Shown here: positions 12,801 through 24,609 of the stretch, piece after piece
How the letters are laid out: each line of letters opens with the position of its first letter
Position numbering within the stretch: the stretch's first letter is position 1
Origin: Atopsyche davidsoni
Lineage: Eukaryota; Arthropoda; Insecta; Trichoptera; Hydrobiosidae
Direction of reading: 5' to 3'
Assembly (NCBI GenBank): GCA_022113835.1
Contig: JAILWY010000010.1
Coordinates: forward strand, 7,963,501-8,027,500
Length of the DNA stretch: 64,000 nucleotides
Made by a program: the position numbers and the translations under genes
The notes under the pieces: model-generated
Databases searched by the model: none
What the model was told of the DNA's origin: nothing
The model's input: only the letters and a program-made list of their open reading frames with translations

Positions 12801-13820
12801 GTAAAAGAGCAAAACCCATAATAAATAATATCATATAAAATATGAACCCAAAATATTCATATCTTATATGATAAAGTAGATTCCTTCATCACATATTTTT
12901 TCATAAAAAAGTTATTTTATTTTCTGTATCTACCTCAAAAATATTTCTGCTCCAAAATAATTTCTAACGTTTTAATTTACTGTAATACTACGTTTAATAA
13001 TTCAGAATCATATTAATATCTTTATAAGAGTGATTTGTTTTAATCGATAGTGAACTTTTTAAGAACTTTTTTCTATTATACTTAAATATTACTTGATACC
13101 TTTATACTTTTAAAAAGCTTGTTTAATTTTTGAGAAATAATATATATTTGCATGAAATGTATCAGTTTTGTGGATTGTTGCATTGTCATGGCTGTAATTT
13201 TTTTTAATTTATCTGTATTCATCTTGATGATTATTATTTATTTATTCGGAGCTGTTACGCTCTTTTTACCGTATAGTGAGTCAATCTGTGAGGTTTAAGA
13301 TTTGAAAAATAAGTTTAATTAAGTATAAATAAAGTCTACACAGGCAAGTTTTTTTTGTAGCTATTTAAGTTAGGCGGTTGTCTTCAGTTGTGTTCAATTG
13401 ATTTTACGTCAACTTATTGACCTTTAAACTCTTACTTTTGGCAGAAAAGATACCCGTCAAAGTACTCTTCAGACGTGCGTGTAACCTTTGCCTTAGCCGA
13501 GATCCAATGAGATTCCAGCCACGCGGAGGAGAGATGAGAAACGATACGCACATCACCACCACCGGTGCCCGGTCAGTAATGATGGGCAATCGAACCATAT
13601 ATTCAAGTAAATAAATCAATTTGTATATTAATAAAAATAATTTTAACAATCTATTTATTGTGGCTAGTGGATCATGAAAGCCGATCAATCAAGTCGTATG
13701 AATAAATTGATCAATTCATCTCACATCTATTGAGATCGGGAGCGATCCACAATAGTAAAATTACGAAACCACTGTGCATTTGAATCGGTATAAAACATAT
13801 TTCCAATACAATTGTTAGGT
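9820..13820. other. Gene-free DNA, no feature recognised
   Basis: Mostly AT-rich sequence. A stretch around 10,115-10,330 is of mixed composition and open in one frame, but it has no family motif and no convincing splice context, so it is not called as a gene. Confidence 0.4.
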
Positions 13821-13825
13821 TTGGT

Positions 13826-13924
13826 TAAAGCCGGCTACACACGCATCGACACACCTTACAACCGATTTGCAATCAGTCAACCCAAGTCGGGTGCAAATTT
13901 CGTCATGACGTGTGTAAAGGGCTT
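13826..13924. mobile_element. Small MITE-like element
   Basis: The left end TAAAGCCGGCTACACACGC resembles the reverse complement of the right end (TTAAGCCCTTTACACACG), giving imperfect terminal inverted repeats around a 100-bp unit. Similar in style, though not in sequence, to the 5.2-kb element. Confidence 0.4.
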
Positions 13925-13979
13925 AAAATTTTCGAAATGTGGTGTACTAAAAAAAATCCGATTGATTCGAAATTAATTA

Positions 13980-14120
13980 ACGACGTTGCATCGATTGTGG
14001 ACATCACTAGTGAGCCGGCGGAGTTGGTGCGAGGGCCGGCGCGCTTCGTTACTCCCGGAGTCACTAACGCTCGGGGCAATCATGCCACATCACTCGCGAC
14101 GGCAGCTAATTTAATATCGC
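13980..14120. promoter_or_regulatory. GC-rich island, candidate conserved noncoding element
   Basis: A GC-rich segment (GCCGGCGGAG, GAGGGCCGGCGCGC) directly abuts AT words such as AGCTAATTTAATATCG. It sits in an open frame, but nothing in the translation resembles a known domain, so a regulatory reading is preferred at low confidence. Confidence 0.25.
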
Positions 14121-14759
14121 TTAAAAGGATTCTTTTCGAGACAAAGAAACCCATTCACTGTAAACATGTAAATCTACGCGCTCGATCATCGTCGATCTGG
14201 AAGGATGATTACACATTGTACGCGTACCATTATCGTTACTATTACCAAAACGACGTGACATGATATGATGATAATTTAATAATTTGTCATTGTTGTGCCC
14301 CACCGTTTATGTACCACACACGCGGATAGCATTTTTTTAAACCACTGGATTGAAAATGTTGAGTGTTTTAATAATCTAGCTGGTATGTCTTCTCGTCGGA
14401 GCCTACAAAAATAATGAAGCATTCCAAGAAAGTGACACAGATCATATTATCACTTTTTTTTGTTTCAAACTTGCTATAATTATATTTATTAATTAAAAAA
14501 ACGTTGAATTCACATAATTCTCACCGAGTAAGCTTAAATTATTATATTATAACAACCTCTGCAACATATTCCTTTTTAAAGTCAATAGGTATTTTCCCTG
14601 TGTGGTGCCTGAGTAAAAATATTGATTAAGAGACCGGCTGTTCGTAAACTGAGCGCTGTTATTTTTAGAAGAAAATACACCCAAAAGGGATACGATTGGA
14701 TTGCCGTAAGTTTAATCTCATTTTAGATGATGTTCTCCCTAAAATAACACCGTGTAAAG

Positions 14760-15170
14760 TCTAATTATCGCTCTGTCCGCACACTCGACGAGCGGGGCGG
14801 CTCAAACCGTGTTGTTTTAGGGAGCAAGCCCGTCTGCGAGACGGGCGGATGATCCGAATGCGATAGAATCGTAAGATGAATTTACCCCAAAGCGATAGCA
14901 CGGGAAGTGTAGGCCGCTGGAAAGTTTGGGCGACGCTCCCGAAGCGCGGCCGGCTCGGCGCAGACGGAGCTTAACGAAGCGGTCCTCGCGCTGCCTTCTC
15001 GGAACTTAATTAAAAATGAATCACAAGGACCGCCGCCCGCATGGCCGGCCATCGCTCATCGCTCGCCGCTCGTTACTCATTAACATGAAGCGCAGGCCGG
15101 CCACTCGTACCCGCGGGGAAATGTACAACATCATACACGATTCAATTCGAACGTATTTATATCGGCGAGG
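14760..15170. promoter_or_regulatory. GC-rich island with TTAATTAA block, candidate enhancer
   Basis: CpG-rich DNA surrounds CTTAATTAAAAATGAATCAC and a CTCGTTACTCATTAAC motif at 15069-15084. The second motif recurs in near-identical form at 19641-19655. TAAT-core words suggest homeodomain-type binding sites; function is inference. Confidence 0.3.
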
Positions 15171-15173
15171 GCG

Positions 15174-15656
15174 AGGTCCTTCAGGATGTGCCGGACCGAT
15201 ATAGCTCGCCTGCGCGAATATCTCCCCGGGTTGAGCTACCGCTTAGTAAAAAAGCGGAACACCCTGCTATGTAACATTGAAGCGAGCGGAGTGTAGCGCG
15301 GCAGTAACCTTTTTAATTATGATTCTGGAGGTCCTTCAGGAAGTGGCGGACGGATATAGCGGCGGCTGCGTGAATATCTCCCCTTTTGGGGCTGCCGTTT
15401 TGTTAAAAAAAAAAAAAAAAAAACAGAACAGGGGACGGCTTACTTCTTCAAGATTATAATTTAGTGATATTTTTAATATTACTGGTTAAAGCAGAAAACG
15501 AGTTTCACTATCAAGGCAGTAAAAAGAACACGCCCTAAAGATGCTCAAAAAGGAAGACGTTTTAGCACGGTAGTACCATTTTTTTAAAAAGAAGCTTGCA
15601 GGTCCTGCAGGAAGTGCCGGATGGATATAGCAGCGGCGCGCGAATATCTTCTCGAG
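15174..15656 (+). repeat. Three dispersed copies of a 55-60-bp GC-rich motif
   Basis: Copies begin near 15174, 15329 and 15600. Each has the order GGTCCT(T/G)CAGGA, GTG(C/G)CGGA, GGATATAGC or GATATAGC, then CG(C/T)GAATATCT. Spacings are about 155 and 271 bp, so they are not a simple tandem array. They may be pieces of a degraded transposon; no reading frame is shared by all three because of 1-nt length differences. Confidence 0.7.
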
Positions 15657-15659
15657 CAG

Positions 15660-16250
15660 GGCGACCAGATAAAGGACATAAATGGAGGATCACTCTGAGG
15701 AAGAGACTGAAGCAAAAGTGATAAGTTGAAAATTCGTAGTGTTTATTTCAGCGTGAAATACGGTCAAAATATATCTCAAAAATATTTTTGCATAATCAAG
15801 TTATTAACATAAAATAACGATTTGTTTTATGGCGCTGGATTTGACAAACGGTGAAGTAAAAAAGTTATATTAAAGATTAAATACATATTAAATAAATATA
15901 AAGTTTTCTTTGTCTAAATAAACATTAAAAATTGTACGTTTCCAACGAACGGTGATAATTTTAGTAGCCATACTGCTTTTGTGTATTTTTTTAAAATCCC
16001 CATTATGTTTGATTATGTCGTCAATTAAACAAATTTTGTTTAAACGCGCTTTAGTTGTACAAAACGGCATGTAATTTATTAGTAGTATGCGGCCCCCACC
16101 AATAATTCAAAATAACAGTTTAAATTCGCTGTGGTATTTTTCGTATTTAAATAGTGAATTGGATTTTTTGAAACCATTTGCTTGGACTTTGGGCACGCCA
16201 CCGTTTATTGTTTATGAATATAGTGTTGGGTTTATAAATGGCGGTATAAA
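15660..16250. other. AT-rich gene-free DNA
   Basis: No exon, RNA gene or repeat recognised between the third copy of the 60-bp motif and the GC-rich island at 16.26 kb. Confidence 0.4.
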
Positions 16251-16259
16251 AGTTCGGTG

Positions 16260-16570
16260 TGAGTTTTCAAACAGCTGGCATGCGAGTCACGAGTGGGGGA
16301 CATGTCCTCCAGGGCTGGAGCTGGGCAGCCCTGCCGTCGCGTGACCCGCGTGTCGGCGGTATGGATCGTGCCGGCTGCGGTCGCGGGCAAGTCGACGCTG
16401 GGGCCAGGTCGTTACAAGTTACGAGTACATCTCCGCCGCTCCCTCGACCCGGCCTATCGCCAGTCAACATTATTATCCGAGTAAATCCCTCGCTCGATAA
16501 TCCCGCGCTGGCCCGCCGCGGCATCCACAGCATGACTTCACACTTGTGGCCGCTACACGCCGTCTGGCAA
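16260..16570. promoter_or_regulatory. GC-rich island, candidate conserved noncoding element
   Basis: A GC-rich block open in several frames on both strands, as expected for CpG-rich noncoding DNA. No domain motif is visible in any frame. AT interruptions (CAACATTATTATCCGAG) resemble those of the other islands here. Confidence 0.25.
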
Positions 16571-16749
16571 CAGGACGCAGGACACTATACAACAACGAAC
16601 GTCAGAAAACCGGACAAGGCGGTGGTCGGAGAAGTACATACTAACTTCGCTGTACTCTTTGTGAGAAAGGAATTCTTTGGCAACATTCACCCTTACAATC
16701 TGTACCTTCTTGCAATCATTTAAGTTCCCAGGTTTCGTTTGAGCAGACC

Positions 16750-18200
16750 TCAACAAATGATGATTTTTTTGACATTCCTTTGACTTCTATGCAAATATTG
16801 ATATTCAAAAAAATAAAAAAACCCCGAGGTGACTCAATACTACTGTTCGCTTATAAAAGTCTTGTCTTCCCGGTTTCAGACCTTTGTTTCCGACGTATCG
16901 ACTTTTTATCGGGGAATGAAACAACGGAAACTAAAGTTATACGTTACAGGTATTCAGACCATGTACTAATTTAACAGGATAGCCGTATAAACGACACTTA
17001 TCGTCGACACGTCGAAACCGGAAGCCGAAAAGTACAGATCTTAAACGTAAGCGACGATAGGTAATACTGTGGTATATATATATAAATTTCTGACAAAGTA
17101 ACACGCGTATAACAAGTTTAGCTAGCCAAATGATCGTGGAGTTACACAAACACGTCGGATAGCTCTCCCTTCACCGATCACCCTTCTAGAGCTTTTTCAG
17201 GCTGAATAATATTTTTTGTTGGGTCGGTGATGGATCGAGCCCATGTCTGCAGCAGGCATCGCGGTGTTTCTCTGGCCCTTATCGGTAAAGTGTAATTCAC
17301 GCATACATAAATGGATTTTATACAAACGAATTTAACCAAGAATTAGGCAACCATATTTTATGCTTTACAATGACAACTTTTGATGAGACCTACAACAAAC
17401 AACATACCCTGTCCAATAAGAAAATACTCGATTGTTCTGACCATGTTTAACCTGTGTTTTAAGATTTTTTATTCATCCCAAAGTAAATTTGTGTCGCCAG
17501 TAACAGAGAAATTAAGTAAAGGGGATAAGGGATTTTATAACATGTAAATATGAATAGATATAGCCAGACAATAAACCCCATTAAGGGGATTCCTAAAATT
17601 ATATATCCCAGGTTAAACTTTGTGAAGCCATTATTGGTAAGACCGGAAGGGTTCGCTTTGAATTTAATCATATCGTTTTGTATGTATTTTCCTATGGGTA
17701 GTCCATTAGTACATTTATGCCATTTTAATACCGCAATATTACCGTTGACCATAAAGAGGCTTCTAATAAAATGTATACTAATGAAATTAGGTTCGCAAAA
17801 ATAATTAAACTTTGTGAATGTGTATTGTAAAAAGAAGTCTGTTTTATTGGCATTGCTTGCTAACTTGTGGCACGATTAATATTTAATAATAATTATACAT
17901 GCTAAATATTATTTTATAAGGGGATTAAAAATACTTTTAAAACAAAAAAAAACTGTAGTGTTACTTATTTAAGCATACGTTGTATGAGAGAGAAAATTGA
18001 AAAATAAAAAATAGAATACAAAACTATTTCTTAAAATTTCAATATATGTTTCTGAATTTTAAAATATAATTGGATAAACGAAAGGAACAAAAGAAAAACA
18101 TACCTAGATAATAATTTAGGCAGTTTTCTGAAAACGAGTAGTAATTTGTTTTTAATAAGAGCCTAATAGTAGGTTGGATGTTGTTTTAATTACTTAGAGA
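16750..18200. other. Gene-free AT-rich DNA
   Basis: No supported gene. A short imperfect inverted repeat (CTTCACCGATCACCC near 17169 against GGGTCGGTGATGG near 17221) is present. Confidence 0.4.
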
Positions 18201-18207
18201 GAAGGCA

Positions 18208-18910
18208 GTGGTCGAGTGTATCGGTAAAAAGGTTCGGCAGGGAGGAGGGCGGCCGGCGGCCGGTAACTGCACGCGTCACTCACCACACTTCATAACAAAC
18301 ATTCAATATCTCCAAATGCACCTCCACACCGGCCTCCTTCATCTCGAGTACTTCCTGCGCGATCGAACTTATCGCTGGAGCGTCGGCTGCGAGCCTCCGC
18401 GGGGAGAAGTCTGCTCGAACTGACAGATACGGTATCTAGGATCAAAACAACGTTACCTAACCCGATCGATCTCGGGCCGGCGCGATCGCGTGCGGCGGCA
18501 GACCAGAGCTGGAGCTCGGAGGGCCCCCGGCCGCCCCTCCGACCGCCCCACACACAACAGCCACGCCGGCGGCACTGCGCGGCGCACGGACAGCACGCGG
18601 GACGCGACACGTGCGCTCTGCGGCCCGGAGCGCCGGCGACTGGCGGGGCGGCCCGGCGCCCCCGCCCGCCCCCGCCCGCCCCCGCGCCCCGCAACAGCTT
18701 TTTAGATTTATCGACGAGAACTTCCAAAGTTTGTGCCGGCGCGGCGATAGCGTAGCGAAATCTTTCGACATTATCGCATTACTGAAGGAAAATCTAATGA
18801 TTTTCTTAATAGTTTTGCGCGTGAAGTGGAGTGGGGCGCCCCTCCCCCATCCCCTCCCCCCCGAGGGATGAAGGTCTTCTTTGATCGTTGACACCGGACC
18901 CTGCATGCAG
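18208..18910. promoter_or_regulatory. CpG-rich island, possible promoter or first exon
   Basis: The most GC-rich stretch between the two left-hand genes, peaking at 18,460-18,700 with repeated CCCGCCC words. All frames are open through composition alone. It may be a promoter or an untranslated first exon of a gene whose other exons lie outside; no start or splice site could be fixed. Confidence 0.3.
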
Positions 18911-19479
18911 CCCCGCAACGACAGGCCGATCGTTTATTTTTAAAAGGTTTCATTTGCATTATATTAAATTATCTGAACCTTTTTAATTTAAATAGATTTG
19001 GCAATTTAGTCACATTCTGAACGATTGAAGTTGAAATTTTACCGGTTCTGTGGAATCACTCAATAAGTTTTGCGTTATAAGAATTAAAAGTATCATTTCG
19101 TTATGTTAGATGCGTTCATTCAACATTACCCGAGCTTCTCCGAGGCAAGTAGAGCCCATTGTGCCCATCAATAAAAATTGCTCTCCTCAGTGGGATCGTT
19201 TGTACTCAGCGGAAAATTGATCACAAGGGCTGGGCGCATTTTTCTAAGCCCGCGCCTTGCTTCTTTTCTTCTACGACATGTCCCAACCGCCTGAGTAGCC
19301 ATCGCGATTGCGAGATATTTTTTACTCGTGATATTAGTCGGCCGTAACATAAAAATCAACCATTGTATACTTACGTAAAAATATAAAAATAAAAGTAAAT
19401 ATTCATTCAAATAGAAATGATACTAAGTCTGTATTTTACCGATGACACGCGAGCTCTGAAACAGTGTACAGAAGGTGTA

Positions 19480-19740
19480 CATCCCTGAGCCCGAACGCGC
19501 GCCCCGAGCCCCAGAGCAGTCCATTCCCATTATTGAACCGTGCCGAGTGACTCCGCGGCGGACGACGACGCGGGGCTTCCGAGAACCCGCACCCTCCCGA
19601 AATCTAATTAATATTTATGGAGATAAGTAATAATTCATAACTCATTACTCATTAGTACGGCGCCGGGACGGGGTGGCGAGGCGCGAGGGAGCGGGGGTGC
19701 GGACACCGGAAGGAGCTCGCCCTGTGGCACACCCGATTCG
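19480..19740. promoter_or_regulatory. GC-rich island with AT core, candidate enhancer
   Basis: Two GC-rich flanks enclose an AT core around TCTAATTAATATTTATGG and CTCATTACTCATTAG (19641-19655). The latter matches the motif at 15069. Composition resembles conserved noncoding elements; no exon is supported. Confidence 0.35.
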
Positions 19741-19749
19741 GTTATTTAG

Positions 19750-22330
19750 GATACGCCAAATACTCATCCGTCGTCCGCAAAAATGTCCTCAACTCAAAAA
19801 ATTATTAATTGAATAGCTTGCTTGACCATATCGACACTTTTGCCGATTGTTGATTGCTATAAATTTATAATACAAGTACTTTTATTTGTGTTTAGGATTA
19901 TACTGCATTAATATGCATAAGTATGTTGTATAAATAACATACTACTAAAGCACAAGTGCTGCAGTTCAAAATAAAGGTACAAGTTTTTTGTAATTTTCAT
20001 GTTTACTAGGTACTATTCAAACACTAGATAATCGAGTCTTCATTAGATTTCAGTCTTTGAGATCTAATTCTGCAAATATTATTTTAAAATACAAAGTTCA
20101 GTTTGGTGATTTCGATCTTTTTGTTCTGTAAAATTTTCCATTGAAAAGGCGCAAGAAGCCCTTCCGATATATCCCCATGCGTCGGCCTCGTGCAGTTCTT
20201 GCTTGCTCTTTAATCTTACTTCATATTCAGTCCTTCCCATTGTTTGCATTGATAGATTCGATGACTTGCGTTATAAACCCATAGAAGCCGTGTGTGAAGC
20301 CTTAAGGAACAATACACCACAGAAAAAACCAGTAAATCTCGACTTCGGAGCAAAACTGCTATTTTCATAAATCTGGGGATTTGTAGGCATTGATTTACAA
20401 AATAGTATTTTTTATATAAATTTATTTACTATATATTTGAGGGTTATGAACATGGATACTGACTTATTACAGTTGAATGTTTTTTTTTCCAAGTTAAACT
20501 TTCATAGTGACATGGTTGATGTGATTATTTATATTATATATATTTAATTTATTTTTATCAATTAATTTATGCCTACTATGTTGGGAATGTTCATATTTGT
20601 TAAAAAAGCATCTTGATACTGATAAAATCTACCACAAAATCGTTACAATATTTGCAATTTCAAACGATTTTATCTTAACGAGACCAAAAAAGTTTTCTTA
20701 GATAACTTGCGTATCTCGAAGTGTATTTTTTATTACGACAATTTTGTTCTGTTGATGCGATATTGGGGGGGGGGGCTTTATAATTGAACCTTATTGTGAA
20801 ACTCGTTTACCAAAACCGCTTCAAGCAAAGTATTATCAAATGACATCATAGATGTTTCGATTTAAAAAGTTTTAAATTAAATAGTAAAAATACGCTTGAG
20901 AATATAAATTTGCTTTAGCCAACAATTCTGCAATGTGACGGTACCTATCTACTTTACTCATTAATTAATTTACTAAATCAGGTATCCATAAATCGTGAAT
21001 TAATGACATTAGTCAGTAATTTTATGAATTATTTCAGCTTTTGTTTTCAACTCAATAACCCAGAAAACCATTCTGGCTATAAGTAAATGTTTTACAATAT
21101 CGATCCTTTAAAAGCAATGTATAATTTGAGCAAATGCAATGGGCGTGATTTTAAAATTCAAATACGGACGATATGTATGTCTATTAGAATATTTCGAGCC
21201 TTTTAAGGAATGCACCAGTTGTAGATTTTTCAATTTAGAGTTACTTAAGTTATACTTAGAGTTACTTGGAATACAATGGCGGGGTCTCCGAGACTCGTCA
21301 ATAGACGCTCCGCGAGCTCACGGTACTAATGCATAAATTTCTATGAAACTTTGAAAGTTACCACACAAGAGACCGGCTTTCAAAGGAAATCTACGTCAAA
21401 CAAATCACAACCATTTTAAATGAACCGTGTCTGAATCTAAGAATATATAAAGAGAAGACTGGCATTTACAACATCGTGGCTAGCCGTCTAAATCAGTTTT
21501 TTGTCAAATATAATTGAATGATGTCAAAGACCGTATTTTATTTTATAATTCTACGCCCTTACACCCACAAAGCAGAAAACGGGCTCTAACTAACATTTAC
21601 TTGTATATGCTATAGTAAAATACTTTACAAGTGACCATTTTCCATTTTATTAATATATTCTTCGATATCATTTACCTGTTTTTTGTACAATGAGGCTATA
21701 TCTAGCCCATCTTCATTCGATAAATATCTAATCGTATATTGTTTTAAATACCTTATAACTCGTGGAGGTTTCTGGTCCCCCAAAGCTGCCTTCTCCCATG
21801 AAAAGTGTTAACATATCTGGAATGGCCGTTTTAGGGGCACTCTAACGAGTCTGCGCTCTGACCACGCTAAATCCGTTCAAAACAACTTATATGGATATAG
21901 TATTTTTTATGACTGTATTCTTTCTCCTTCGTAGAATTCTCTCAGCGGTTCACCGAATATATGTAGAAATAAAATCTAAATGAGTTATGTCTACTTCCTA
22001 CTTGTTTTTACACTTGCTTAAGAGCTTTTGTGTTAAGGGTGTATATTTTTGAGCAAAAACTTTTTGAGTTTGTTTGATAAAATAAAAGAACATTCACTTA
22101 TTACAATTTCACATTCGTGTTATCCTCATAGCATAGTAAAAAGACTATTCATGTTGTACAGTCTGTTTAAAGTGGATTCTGACCATACTAATAGGTAATT
22201 TATAAATATAAAATATAACAATCAATAACTGTTCCAAACAACATACACATCTGCGCCCTGCCTCATTTGCATGTTTAAGTTTTTTTTTCTTCGAAATATG
22301 GCGAATGCAGACACTTTTAATAATGGAAAC
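19750..22330. other. Gene-free AT-rich DNA
   Basis: Nothing coding is recognised. An 11-G run lies at 20765-20775. Confidence 0.45.
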
Positions 22331-22340
22331 CAAGAAATTC

Positions 22341-22383
22341 AATATTTTTGACAGAGAGTACTTGGTGGAATTCCATTTTAATA
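22341..22383 (+). repeat. Dispersed repeat copy 1 (partner near 57,718)
   Basis: AATATTTTTGACAGAGAGTA, followed by CTTGGTGGAATTCCATTTTA, matches 57,718-57,760 with only a few substitutions. This gives evidence of a transposable-element family whose end abuts the foldback. Confidence 0.75.
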
Positions 22384-22583
22384 TTTTTGAATAACATACT
22401 TGAGTGATTTTCCACATTTTCGTTTTTATTAGTGACCGGTTTCGCCAACCTCTCACGTTGGCATTATCAAACATCAACACAGTTTGATAATGCCAACGTG
22501 AAAGGTTGGCGAAACCGGTCACTAATAAAAACGAAAATGTGGAAAATCACTCAAGTATTTTATTCAAAAATATTAAAATGGAA
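22371..22583. repeat. Long foldback: 102-bp arms, 9-bp loop
   Basis: The left arm 22371-22472 and right arm 22482-22583 are reverse complements with only about two mismatches (one near the CTCTCACG/CGTGAAAG position, one at CATACTTGAG/CTCAAGTATT). The 9-bp spacer is ATCAACACA. Sequence left of the fold (22,341-22,383) recurs near 57,718-57,760, so the fold lies in or beside a dispersed repeat. RNA from either strand would form an almost perfect hairpin. Confidence 0.92.
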
Positions 22584-22709
22584 ACCAAGTCAATATTTTG
22601 CACTCTACGTACCTTCTTCGCGCGCGTTGTATATTTTGCGCAGAGGCAAAAAAAAAAAAAATGAATTTGACCGTAAAACGAAATGACATGTCCTGTTTTT
22701 GGTCCGAGG

Positions 22710-23240
22710 CCCGAATGTAATCTGCGCGGGGGGCGGATCACCGGGGACCGGGAACACCCCCCAGGGCATTGTCACATTAATGCGCATAACGAGAACCATA
22801 CAATTTGGGAAAAAATGATACGCAGAGGGAAAGATTTATCCTCGCCCGGTAGCGCTGGGAGCGGCCTTCCGCAGCTGCGGGTAGCAACCGTGACGACCTG
22901 ACGACCGACACTCGCAGCTGACAACCGACACCGCCGCGCATTCCACAGGCCATAAATCTCCGGGCGTCGCTAATGAGCGACGCCGACATCTGCCCGCCGC
23001 CCGCGCCTGTCTTTCGGCCGTCCTGGGCATCCCTGGCCTGCATCCAGCCCCACGGGCGCGTAAATCCGTCGACCCAATATCAAACGCACCCCCTGACCTA
23101 TCTGTCGATCGACCGTTGACTTATTCGATCATTAAACAAATTCCTTCCCGACAGGTACAGTGTTGGAACACAAAGACGCGTAAATCTGTCATTCGACCGA
23201 GGACTCGCGCACCGCGCATGGGGAGCCGCTAGCGAAAATA
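22710..23240. promoter_or_regulatory. GC-rich island, candidate conserved noncoding element
   Basis: A GC-rich stretch open in several frames on both strands, with no recognisable domain and no consistent splice pattern. Placed with the other islands as possible regulatory DNA. Confidence 0.25.
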
Positions 23241-24290
23241 TAATTTTATACAGACTCGAAACTATTATTGAACAAAAAATTTACATTATCAACAAATGGG
23301 TGGTAAAAATCAGAATCAATTTGAATAACATGAGTTACTATAATTATGATTGGCACATAAATTTCACGTGCTAGTGTATTTTAATGTTATAATTATAATT
23401 CTATGTTTTATTTAGCCCAAAATTTTTTTTTTTTTTAATGACATTTAAAATTCATAACAAAGCGAAAAATTCATTTAAAATGAAAAAAAGCTTGATTACT
23501 TATATTTATATGAATAACACTTTTTCACTATCTTTGAGATTTCTTCATTATCATTACACGTCTAAAACCGTTTATATTTATTTATTCTGTACATTGAGTC
23601 ATTTTTGAAAACCAATTTTTTTTTATACGTGTACAAATGTGTCGTGCAAGCTTCTCAAAGTGCAATACATGCATTTTTATGATAATATATTTTTTTAACA
23701 TAGATTATATTTTGAACTGCTTTACATGATTATCTACTTCGGGTGGCAGAAGTGTATATCATTTTAAAATTTCAGTTTATTGTACATATTTGACCCAGGG
23801 GTATCTTTTTAAGTTTCGTCATCTTTCAAAAATATTTTTAATGTATGCATTTTTTCGATGAAGAAACAAATTAATTGAAAAAAATAAATAGGGGGGCGTT
23901 GCGCTCTCGCCTCGTCGTCATCGGTTGTTGCGACCTCATGTGCAATAACCAGCTCGAGTGTTCGAGCTCGCTAGCGCCTAATGTCGCCAGGGGGAGAGGG
24001 AGTGAGTCGCTGCGTACTCGCCATGCTCATATTTGCTAGTGACGTATAACACATGCTTTAGTACTGTGCGCTGATACTCGTGAGGGTAATGGCTCCACCA
24101 CTACAGTCAACCAGCGAGTAGACTGCAAGCAGTGTGCTCTATAACCTCGGCTTGGGCCTGCCGAGGTTCTACTGCTCAATTTAGCACGAGACGATTGTAG
24201 TGGATAAATTGTTGATGGACTGTACAACATTGTATAATTGAGAGACTTAAAAATCAAGTTAGAAATCACTCTGTACCCACGCATTTTTGT
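23240..24290. other. Gene-free DNA; GC-richer unclassified segment at 23.89-24.23 kb
   Basis: AT-rich sequence followed by a GC-richer 340-bp segment with a local inverted repeat (AACCTCGGCTTGG / GCCTGCCGAGGTT near 24,144-24,168). The segment may belong to the LINE-like remnant that follows; this is not established. Confidence 0.35.
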
Positions 24291-24299
24291 AGTCTTCTT

Positions 24300-24535
24300 C
24301 TGTATCTTTCAAACCGTAGGTAAATTTGCTTACCTTGGCTCACTGATTTCCGCTGATAGCATCAGAGAGGGCATGAATCAAAGAACGCGGCATCTCAGTC
24401 TCCAAAGACACCTAAAGCTCGCGCTAGTAGAAAAACGTTTGATGTTTGACTTTATACTCAAGTCAATGGGAAGCGAGGTTTGGATTTCGGTCAAAGAGAA
24501 TCCTGGAAAGATAGAAGAAAGATTTTTTTTACGGA
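24300..24535 (+). mobile_element. Possible non-LTR retrotransposon (reverse transcriptase 3' region) remnant
   Basis: The conceptual frame contains GKFAYLGSLISADSIREGMN followed later by GSEVWISVKENPGKIEE. This resembles the K-F-x-YLGS-x-I-(S/T)xD and YGxExW blocks that follow the catalytic core in many LINE reverse transcriptases. The region is short, lacks the catalytic FADD block and is degraded. Chance resemblance is possible. Confidence 0.4.
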
Positions 24536-24609
24536 AGAGCGTAAAATATTTGAAAGTAAAATATTATGATATACTTTTCAATTTATTTTCTATATCGTAT
24601 TTACTGTAA

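Noticed and set aside
15016..15459. Two short open frames spanning the 60-bp motifs
   Set aside because: The motifs shift frame between copies and no domain is visible. Treated as repeat DNA.
17459..17804. Overlapping frames on both strands, one hydrophobic
   Set aside because: AT-rich composition explains the hydrophobicity. No splice sites, homologous copy or motif support either strand.
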